Below are positions 7,656-19,600 of a stretch of 64,000 nt of DNA, piece after piece. Within the stretch, counting starts at the first letter, position 1. Each line of letters opens with the position of its first letter. A program made the position numbers and the translations under genes. The DNA comes from Bacteroidales bacterium UBA1715. Lineage in GTDB: Bacteria > Bacteroidota > Bacteroidia > Bacteroidales > UBA1715. The stretch is from contig DCIX01000035.1 in the NCBI GenBank assembly GCA_002317135.1, positions 1 through 64,000 of the forward strand. The letters are read 5' to 3'. The notes under the pieces were generated by a model, which worked only from the letters and a program-made list of their open reading frames with translations, did not search any database and was not told where the DNA came from.

Positions 7656-10600
7656 TGAATCCTAATCATATATGCGCAACATATACTAACTATGTTTGTG
7701 ATGTTTGTGGCTTGGTTGATCCTACAATTTTGCCACATTCTGCAGATGGCTATTATGAAATATCAACTTTGGAACAATTGCAGTTATGGGGTACTGCTAT
7801 TGTGTCGGTTGATTCTTTGTCGAAGGCAAGACTTATGGCAGACATCGTGCTAAATGAACATGTACTAGCTGCTGATGGTAAATCTTTGCAAAACGATGCT
7901 TCTACTTATACACAATGGGTTCCTATAGAATTTTTTTCAGGCGTATTCGATGGTAATGGACATACCATAAGTGGATTGTATATAAACGACGAAACGGCAA
8001 TTTGTGTAGGCTTATTTTCGAAGGTTGGCACTGCAACAATTCGTAATTTAGGAGTAAGAGATTCTTATGTTGTGGGTGCAGGATCTGTAGGAACTATTTT
8101 GGGAGAACAAATTAAATGTGATGATTCAAAATATACAATTTTGGAAAATTGTTATACAGAAGGATATGTAGCAGCTGTTAATTCCGATAATGATTATGCT
8201 GGTGGTCTTTGTGGTAAAGGATATACATTAAAGATGACTGATTGTCATAATAATGGATATGTAGAAGGGTTAAATTCTGCTTCATCTATTGGTGGTCTTG
8301 CTGGATATGCATATCAGTGTACTTTACTTAGATGTTATAATGAAGGTGATATTTCAGGTTATGTTCAAGCAAATCATGTTGGTGGTTTAGTTGGTCGGAT
8401 AGGATATGAATTTACTGTGAATGATTGCTATAATGCGGGAACAATAAATAATGAATGGTGTTATGCTGGTGGTTTTGCCGCATCTACTTATTATAATAAA
8501 TTTTCAAATTCATTTAACGTTGGAAATGTAACTAGTGATAATTGCTATGTAGGACCTTATGTAGCAGATTTCTCTTCTAATACATATCAAGGAATTTTTT
8601 ATAAATCAGGTTGTACAACAGGACGTTATCCATATAATTCTTCTGATAGATTCTTAGAGGGTGAAACAGAGGCTGCTGTTTTTTCTTCGGGTGAATTGTG
8701 TTATTTATTAAATGGTTCTGTTAATAATGGTAATCATTTTTACCAAAATTTAACTGGTGAGAACATTGATTTATATCCTGTTCTTGACTCTACTCATAAA
8801 ACAGTAATGCTTGGTACACATGGACAATACATCAATCCATGTACAAGCCATACTTATGAAAATGATATTATGGTATGTACTGTCTGCGATACCATAACTC
8901 TTACTAAAAATGCTACAGGTGAATTTGAAATAGGCAGTGCACAGGATTTGTTGACCTTTGCATATTATGTAAATGAAGACGAAGGTCATGAAGCTGCAAA
9001 AGCAATTTTGACTGCCGATATTGATTTAAAAGACATAACGATTGTTCCAATGGGAACAGAAACAAATCCGTTTGTTGGTTCTTTCAATGGTGCAGGTCAT
9101 CATATTTCGAATATGGTGATAGATAACCAAACAAAAGAAGCACAAGGATTATTCGGTTATGTTGGAGACGCATGTGCAATCTCTAATGTTGTAATAGATA
9201 ATTCTTGTTCTATAAAAGCAAAAAGTAAGTCGGCCGCTTTGGTTGGTGTTGTTGCAGGTTCTGGAGATATAACTATTTCAGGCTGTTCCAACTATGCTAC
9301 GATAACTGGTGAAAATTATATGGCAGGTCTTGTAGGTTACAATTCATCGTTGACTGCAAGTGTAACAATGAAAAACTGTTTGAATACAGGAAATGTAACT
9401 ATTACTGCTGCTGAAGGATATGCTGGTGGTCTTGCTGCATCGTTGGGTGAAAATGCAAGTGTAGAAAATTGTTTGAATGTTGGTACAATAACAGGTGCGA
9501 ACACGGCCTTAGCACGCGTAAATACGGGTACAATAACAAATTGTTATCAAATAGATACTGAAACCGCTCAAGCAAATGTAACAGCAGTAAGTGCAGCAGA
9601 GTTGGCTTCTGGTTTGATTTGTTACAACTTAAATGAACAAACAACGACCAATCCAATTTGGTATCAAACTCTTGAGTCTGATGATTTCCCTGTATTGGAT
9701 GCATTACATTCAGAAATTCATTTAAGTGGTGAAAAAAACTGTGATGGTTCTATTAAATCAGCAATGGTTTATACAAACGAGGCAGAAGATTTGGTTGCTC
9801 AAGATGAACATCAATGGGTAGCTGGTATTTGTTCGGTTTGTAATGCCTGTGACATGGATTTTGTTGAAAAAGAAGGTGATTATTTCTTAGTAGGTAATGC
9901 AGATCAATTGCATTGGTTCTCAAAATATATTGAGAATGGTAACATTACAGCAAAAGCAAAATTAACAGCCAATATCATTGTAAATGAAAATTTAAATGCT
10001 TCGACTGCAAAAGTTTGGAAGCCAATAGGTTCAGAAAATAACGCTTTTGCTGGAGAATTCGAAGGTGATGGTCATACCATACGTGGTTTGTATTATGATG
10101 AGGCAACTACAAATAATATTGGTTTGATAGGATATGCCAATGGGGCAACTATTGCTAATGTCGGTATAGAAGATTCATACTTGAATGGTTATAAAAATAT
10201 TGGTGCAATTTGTGGCTTTGCAATAGGAACTACTATTTCGCATTGTTTCAATAATGCTGCAGTGAGCGGTGTTGATGCTGTTGGTGGTGTGCTTGGTTGT
10301 GCAAATACAAACACGGTAAAGGTAAAGTATTCGTATAATGAAGGTACAGTAACAGGTTCTCGAAACTATGCCGCTGGTGTTGTTGGATATTGTCGTCTTG
10401 CTGCGGTTACAATTGAAAACTGTTATAATGTAGGAACGGTTACTGGTAATGCGTATGTCGCTGGTATTAGTGGTTATAAAGGCTCTATATCAAAATCATT
10501 CAATTATACAGCCATAGTTGGAAATAACTATGTTGGCAATATTGTAGGTGAATTCGATGGTACATTAAGTGATAACTATTATTTAGAAACACTTGATATA

Positions 10601-13600
10601 GATGTAAATGCAGAGGCAAAATCCACAGATTTTTTTGCTAATGGTGAACTGGCTTATGTTTTAAATGGTTCTGCAACAGATGCTCCGGTATGGTATCAAA
10701 CTATTGGAACAGACAACTATCCTGTATTGGATAATTCACATAGTGTGATACATACTTATTTAGAAAAGAATTGTTCAGGTGTTGCCAAAGGTGATGTACA
10801 ATATGTAAATACAGATGAAGATCAAATTGTACAAGATGAGCACATTTTTGTAGACGGAATGTGTTCTGTTTGTGGGTCTGCACGCGATGGTTTTATGACT
10901 CCTAATGAAGATGGAGTATTTGAAATCGCAAATGCAGGTGAACTTCGTTGGTTTGCTTCGTATGTAAATACAGGTAATAGTTCGGCAAAAGCAAAATTGG
11001 TTGCCGACATTGTGTTGAACGAAAATGTCTTGAACGAAGACTATACATTGAATGGTACAGGAAAAGATTTTGTTCAATGGACTCCAATTGGTAATTACTC
11101 GGTTCCTTTTAGTGGAAGTATCGATGGTCAAAACCATACAATAAGTGGTTTGTATTTTAATGGACCGGGTGAATATATCGGTCTTGTTGGCTATATGGAG
11201 GGTAATGCTGGTGGTGTAGCGATTAATAATCTTGGCATTATTAATAGTTATATTGCAGTAGAAGGAAAAGGTCAATATGTCGGTGGTTTTATAGGTTCTT
11301 CTTACTGCAATGCAGCAATTGAGTCTTGTTACTTTAATGGCGCAATTAGTTCAAATAATGCATCTGTCGGTGGTATAATAGGGGAAACAAGTTCTATGGA
11401 TATAACTAACTGTTATACTGAAGGACGTATATACGCAAAAGCAGGAAATGTTGGTGGTATAGTTGGTGAATATAGCCAAAAGACAGTTTCAAATTGCCAC
11501 AACTCTGCTATGGTTTCGTCTTCGGGTGATTATGTTGGTGGTATTGTAGGACGAGCTGTTGTTGATTTTGTTTATTCACATAGAAATGTAGCAACAATTA
11601 AAGACTCTTATAATGAAGGTGAGATTTTGGGTACATCGTATGTTGGTGGTATTTGTGGAGATCATTCAAATTACAATATCTCTGAGAGAGATATTCGTTC
11701 TGTTTATTTATCAAATTGTTATAATGCCGGAAAAATTTCGGGCTCATCGTATGTTGGTGGTATTGCAGGAAAAAATAATTTGGGGTTAACAAATGTTCAA
11801 AATCTTGCAACGGTAAACGGTACAGAAGAATATGTCGGTGGTATTGTAGGTTATGGTAATTTTGTTTCTACAGCCATTAATACAGGTGTCGTTACTTGTA
11901 ATGGAAAAACCACACGAGTAGGAGCAATTGCTGGTTCTATTTCAGAAAACGGTGGTGTACTTAGTGCAATTTATGATAAAGATGTGACGTCATATAAAGG
12001 AATCAATAATGATGCTAGTTGGGAAGATTTTGTTCCTTTATCTCCTAAAAGTATGCAGGCCTTTGGTTTAACAACTGAGCAACTTTGTAAAGGTCAATTG
12101 GAGGGAAATAGCGAGACCAGAGGATGGACGCAAAATGATTTCTTTGATAATTATTCACACATAATAGATGTTAATGACAATGTTGTAGATTCAACATTAA
12201 ACAAAAGGGCGTGGTCAAGAGGAAATTTCGATGTTGCAGCGTCAAATATAGTAACAACGGATAACGAGTTTGGTGTTTCTCAAAAAGGGTTATATCCATA
12301 TTTGTCTTCTTTCTCATATCGTCCGGCAGCTACAATAAAATTCTATAATTTCGGTGACGAAGAGGATACCAATTGGAAAACGTATCGTCCTATTGTACAA
12401 GTAAGTGAGTTGTATGCGATAACTACAAGTGAATCAGATTTGTCTGCTAACTATGTTTTGATGTGCGACATTGCTGATTATGAAAATTTGGATGCTGATG
12501 GCAAGTTACTAGATACTCCGGTAAATACTTGGCCTGGTATAGGATATTGTATAAGATCAGGAGGATTGCCAGCCGAAGATGGAGATTACTATGAACCGTT
12601 CCGTGGGTATTTTGCCGGACGCGGTCATACAATTTCCGGATTAAGTCTTATATCTAATGCCGGTCAAGCAACAAATGGACTTATTAATACGGCAGAGAAT
12701 GCAACTATTACAGGAGTAACAATAAAGAATAGTAACTTAGCAAATGAGTATCTTTTGTCAAGCGGTATGATTTGTGGCTTTGCAAAAAATACAACAATTT
12801 CGGATTGTAAATCTTATTGTAATTTAGAGGGTGACAACTATGATCGTGTGGGTGGTATTTGTGGTATATTAGAAAATGGTATAGTAAAAGATTGTTATAA
12901 TTATGGGTCTATTTCTAGCTCAGGATATTATATTGGTGGTATTGTTGGTTCTAGTAGTGGAACTATAATGCATTGTGGTAATTATGGAGATATTTCTAGT
13001 TCCTATAACGTTGGTGGTATAGTTGGAGTTGGAGGTTCTATTAATTATTGTTACAATAAAGGTACAATAACAGCGCATCATGTTGCAACTACAGGTTCTC
13101 GTCAAGGTAATTGTGCCGGAGGTATTGCAGGTATATATGGTACTATAGCAAACTGTTTTAATGTAGGAACAATTAAAGCTGATGAAAATGCTGGTGGTTT
13201 AGTTGGTGGATATGCTACAAGTATTATTTCTTCATATAATATTGGTTCGGTAAGTGGAACGGATGCTAAAACTGCTGGATTAGGTAGTTTGGTAGGAGCA
13301 TCTTCTGGTAATACAAAATTATCATATAACTATAATGATACCCTAAAATGTAATATAGGTGCGGTTGATGGTATTAACACTCCAGGATCAGGAGAAGGTA
13401 TTGCAACAATTGATTTCTGTGGTACTTTGCCAAAAGGTTTCTCGCCAAGTATATGGGCAATAAGACCTGCAGAAATGGAAGGTTTGAAAAACAAAAATTA
13501 CTATCCATATTTACGCTATTGGGGACCAGATTCTGCAATGGTTGCAGTTGTTGTAGAAACATACCAAATCACATTAGAATTTAATGGTGGTATTGCAAAA

Positions 13601-16600
13601 GGAACAGTTCCAACTTCGTATGCTTCAGGTATTGGTGTTGAACTTCCTACAGAAGTAACTCAAAACGGATATGCATTTGCAGGATGGTATTCTAACTCGA
13701 ACTTTACAAGTGAAATTTACACTAAAGTTGATCAAGCAGCAATCGGAAATAAAATCTTCTATGCTCGTTGGATTGCCGATGTATACGATGTGACATTGAA
13801 TACAAATGATGGTCGAATCAATTCTGGTAATGTTGCAAGTTATACATTTGGAAACAATGTTATCCTTCCTCTTGATGTAACTCGTACTGGTTATACATTT
13901 GCTGGTTGGTACGATACTGAAGATTGTTTTGGCGACCGTATTCTACAAATTTCGGCGAAAGAATTTGGTAACAAGGAATATTGGGCAAAATGGAATGTGG
14001 TTGATTACACTATTACGTATAATGTAAATGGTGGTACAATCAATGATACTGATTACGCTTCTGCATTTCAATATGCACTTGCTGAGGTTTCTTTACCTTC
14101 GGATGTAACAAGAACTGGCTACACGTTCGCTGGTTGGTACGATAATTCAAACTTAAATGGCGAGCCTGTTACTTCAATCGCAACAACTGAATATGGTAAT
14201 AAAGAATATTGGGCAAAATGGGATGTAAATACATATAAGGTAACATTAGATGCTAACGAAGGAAGTATTAACAGCGGTAATCTTGTAATGTATGTATTTG
14301 ACGTGTTGTCGATTCTTCCTGCCGATGTAACTAAGGTTGGCTACACTTTTGGTGGTTGGTATGCAGATGAGGATTGCTCTGGTGATCAGATTCTACAGAT
14401 TTCTAAGGGTGAGTACGGCGATAAACAATTCTATGCAAAATGGACTGCCAATACATATAAGGTAACTTTAGTTGTAAATGATGGTACTATCAATAATGGT
14501 ACTATCAGCAACTATACATACGGTGAAGGTGCGGCACTTCCAACTGACGTGACAAGAACTGGTTATGAGTTCGAAGGTTGGTATACGACATCGTATTTCG
14601 ACAATTCAAATGTATTGACTATTGGCTCGAACGACTTTGGTGACAAAACATATTGGGCAAAATGGTCTGTTGCGTCGTACGGTGTTGATTTGGTAACAAA
14701 CGGCGGAACAATCAACGACGGAACAATCGACAATTACACATTTGGCGTGGGTGCTATTTTGCCAACAAATGTAACTAAGATTGGTTATGAGTTTACTGGT
14801 TGGTACACAAATACAGAATGTACTGGTGCATCAGTGAAGGAGATTACTACAGCGGATATTGATGATTTGACATTCTATGCAGGTTGGAAAAAGGCTGTGT
14901 ATACGATAACATTTGACAACAATGGCGGTGCAATTAAGAATGAGTCGTATGCAACTACATATTCGTACGATGTCGAAAAAACAGTTGCTTTGCCTTCTAC
15001 TGTTGAAAAAACAGGATGCACATTTGCAGGCTGGTACGATAATGTAAACCTTGCGGGAGAAGCTGTCGCTTCGGTAGCTGCAGGTGAATACGGCGATAAA
15101 ACATATTACGCAAAATGGACTCCAAATACTTACACTGTTACATTGAATGTAAACGAAGGTGTTGTGAATGGAATGGCAATTGACTCGTATGTATATGGTG
15201 TTGTTGCTTCTTTGCCTACAGATGTTACAAAAGACGGCTATACATTTATGGGTTGGTTTGACAATGCTGACTTGATAGGCTCAGCAGTTAGCATAATTCC
15301 ATCAACATCGATAGGCGACCAAACGTACTATGCAAGTTGGTCAACAAATGCCTATACGGTTACGTTGAACACGAACGATGGTGTTGTAAAAACAAACAGT
15401 GTTACTGGATATGTATATGGCGTAGGCGCAACACTCCCAGGAATGAACGATGTTGAAAAGACTGGTTACACTTTCGGAGGATGGTATGATAACTCAAGCT
15501 ATGTGGGAACTGCCGTTACGGAGATTTCTAAAACAGAAACAGGCAACAAGTCATTCTGGGCAAAATGGTCTGTGAATTCATATTCAATTGCATTGACTCT
15601 CAACGGTGGAACAATTAATAGCGGCAATGTTACAAACTATGTGTATGGAAACGGAGCAAACTTGCCGAGCGATGTAACGAAAGCTGGTAACACATTTAGC
15701 GGTTGGTACGCAAAAGATGATTTCTCTGGTGAGTCTGTTATAAGAATTGACGAGTCCACAACAGGTGATGTGGCATTCTTTGCAAAATGGACAGCAAATG
15801 ACTACGCTATCGTATACGAAACAAGTGCCGGTGTGATAAGCGATGCTTCTTACGCACAAACATATACATACGGAACTGGTGCTACTTTGCCAACGATGGT
15901 GAATAAGTCTGGTTACACGTTTGTTGGTTGGTATACGACTTCGGCATACGAAGGTGTAAAAGTTGAAAATATATCTACAACGGAATATGGCAATAAGACC
16001 TTCTATGCAAAATGGAATGCAAATACATTTGCAGTGAAGTTAAACGCAAACGAAGGTACTGTAAATAATGGTGCGATAGGTGAGTACACATTTGGAGTGG
16101 GGGCTACATTGCCAACGAATGTAACAAAGACAGGCTACACATTTGCCGGTTGGTACGATAATGACGAATTCGGTGGCGAACCTATCAAAGCAATTGCAAA
16201 CAATGTTGCTGGTGATAAGGAATATTTTGCAAAATGGACAATCAATAATTACAAGATTACATTGAACGCCAACGGTGGTTTAATCAATGCTGGTGCTGTA
16301 AGTGGTTACGAATTTGCAACGGGTGCAACTCTTCCAACAGATGTAACTCGTGAAGGTTACAGTTTCGCTGGTTGGTATGATAATTCAAATTTGACAGGCG
16401 AACGCTATACATCTATTTCAAAAACAGAAACGGGTGATAAGACATATTATGCAAAATGGTCAGTTCTATCGTATACTGTTACCTTGAATACAAATGGCGG
16501 TACGGTAAATAGTGGTAATGTAGTATCTTATACATATAGTAATGGTGCAACGTTGCCTATCGATGTAACAAAAACAGGGTACACGTTTGCTGGTTGGTAT

Positions 16601-19600
16601 GTAGATGAGTCTTTGACTGGCGATGATGTGACAACAATTTCTCTAACAGAAAGTGGCAATAAAACATATTATGCGAAATGGACTCCAAATGATTACACAA
16701 TAGAATTGGTTGTAAACGAAGGAACAATCAATAGAGGAAATATTGTAAAATACACATTTGGAACAGTAATAGCACTTCCAACAGATGTAACTCGTGAAGG
16801 TTATGCATTTGGTGGTTGGTATACAAATTCTAACTATGATGGTTCGGCAATGACGACTATTGCAGCGAACGATTTTGGTAACAAGACGTTCTATGCGAAA
16901 TGGAATGTTAATTCATACGCAGTTACATTGAATGCAAATGGTGGAGAAATCAATAGCGGTGCAGTTGCTGCATATACATTTAGTGTAGGAGCAACATTGC
17001 CAACAAATGTAACTAAGAATGGCTATACATTTGCTGGATGGTTCGATAATGCAGAATTAGATGGCGAGTCAGTTATAGCAATCGCAAACAACGAGTCTGG
17101 TGACAAGGAATATTTTGCAAAATGGACAATTAATAGTTATTTGGTTATATTGAATGCCAACGGTGGAGCAATTAACGCCGGTGATGTGACTTCATACAAA
17201 TTTGGAACAAAGACAATGCTTCCAACAGATGTAACTCGCGAAGGTTTTACGTTTGCAGGTTGGTACAATAATTCAAACTTGACAGGCGAAAAGCAAACAT
17301 GTATAGATAGTCTATCAATAGGCGATATGTCATTCTACGCTAAATGGAATGTAAATAGCTATGCAATTGCGTTGAATGCCAACGAAGGCACAATCAACAG
17401 CGGCAACGTGACGAACTACGTATACGGTAACGGTGCGAACTTGCCAAGTGATGTGACAAGAACAGGCTACAAGTTCGGCGGTTGGTATAATGTAACTGAC
17501 TCGACAAAACAAGTTGTTCGCATAGACGAGGAAACAACCGGCGACCAGTCGTTCTTCGCAAAATGGACGGCGAACTCGTACAACATCATCTTGGTTGTAA
17601 ACGAAGGAACAATCAATGAAGGCAATGTAGAAAGCTATGTATACGGCGAAGGTGCGACATTGCCAAGCAATGTGACAAAAGACGGCAACACATTCGGCGG
17701 CTGGTATGCAAATACGACATACACAGGCGGCGAAGTTTCAGGCATCGCCAAGAACGACGCAGGCGACAAACAGTTCTGGGCTAAGTGGACAATAAACAAC
17801 TACGAAGTAACTGCAATAGCAGAAAACGGTTCGGTTGCAGGTGCCGGAAGCTACGAATACAAATCTACAGCCACATTGACAGCAACAGCAAACGAGGGCT
17901 ATGAGTTCACAGGCTGGTCAAACGGCTCGACAGAGAACAAGATACAGTTGGTTGTAACAAAAGATACGATTGTAACAGCTAACTTCAAGGAGAAGGAAAA
18001 AGTCGTTGTTGCAGGCACATTGACGATTCCAACGATGAAGACGGAGAGAGAGGTAGCTCCGATAGATTTGACAGGTTTGTTCGGCACGACAGAAGGTAGT
18101 GAAGTTCTTTGTACTGCGACAAGTTCCCGCCCAGATGTAGTCTCTGCATCGGTGGTTGAAGGCAAATTGATTTTGACGGTGAACTCGTTGGAAGGCGAGG
18201 CAGAAATTACGGTGACAGCGACATTGCCAAACGGCGAGAATAACTCGGTTAAGGCAACAGCCGAAGTTGTCTTGGCTTGTAATATCCAAGTTGCCGAAAC
18301 AATCAAGAATGTTTCCTGCTTCGGTGAAAGCGATGGTGAAATCAGCGTAGTGGTTAAGAACGTATTCGAACCATACACAATTCAATGGATTGGCGAGGAC
18401 AACACGAACGATACGCTTCCTGCTTTGAAGGCTGGCAATTATACAATCGACATCGCTGATGCCGAAGGTTGTATGTTCCAAAAGACATATACGGTTACTC
18501 AACCTCAGGAAATCGTAATCAGTAAGTCGGTTATTAACCCAACTTGTGCTACTGCCGATGGTTCGATTACTATTAATGTAACTGGCGGAACAGACTTTAC
18601 ATACATTTGGAACAACGACACGACAAGCCGTAGCTTGACAAATATCGCTAAGGGCGAATACAACTTAGTTGTAGTGAACAACGAGACTGGCTGTAAGGCA
18701 GAAACATCGGTTGTGTTGACAGAACCTGACGCTCCAGTTGTGAAAGTTTCTGATGTGATAGAAACAGCTTGTAATGCAAATAATGGTGCTGTAATCATAA
18801 GCGGTGCAGACAATCTAATCTATAAATGGAACAATGGTCGTGCGACAAAGAATTTGACAAATGTGAAGGCTGGCGATTACAATTTGGTAGTAATTGATCC
18901 AGAAACAAATTGTAAAGATTCAGTTGCTGTAACAATCCCATCGATTCCATTGAAACAGCCAGAAATTGCATTGGTAACTGTAAGCCAAGAAACAGGCAAC
19001 AATTTGGTTGTATGGTTGAAGGAAAATACTGATTTAATCGACTACTACACTGTATACCGTCAATCTGATGAAAAAGATAGATACGAGGCATTGGATACAA
19101 TAGCATACAATGATTTGAGTGTATACGAAGATGTTGATGCCAATCCAATGGTAAAACCTTGGAGTTATCGTTTGACTGCAACGGATGTTTGTGGCAATGA
19201 AACAGATATGAGTGAAACTCACAGAACGCTTCACTTGCAGAAATATCCAGGTTTGAGTAATGACATTAACTTGGGCTGGACAGCTTACGAAGGTATAGAC
19301 TACTCAACATTCGTAATCATGCGTGAAACGACAGTAAATGGAAGAAAGAGCGTTGATACATTGACAACAGTTTCATCTGATATCACAACATATACGGATA
19401 TAGTTCCTGCCGAAGGTACCAGTTCATACTATGTGGGAATCAAGCTTCCAAGTGAAGTTAATCCAAAGACTCAATTTATGAAGGCAGAGTCGGGACCATT
19501 CTCATTGGCATTGTCAAACATTGCTGAAGCAGAGAACGACGGTGAAGGTCCAACAGCAGTAGAAGATATTGAAAATCAAGTTGTGGTTTATGCAATCGGT

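Noticed and set aside
13562..17800. CRISPR array
   Set aside because: The periodic sequence is a protein-coding repeat array with no identical short repeats or spacers; no CRISPR array is present anywhere in the window.
17899..18502. 159- and 194-codon minus-strand ORFs under the giant gene
   Set aside because: Antisense shadows of repeat-rich, GC-elevated coding sequence; no start signals.
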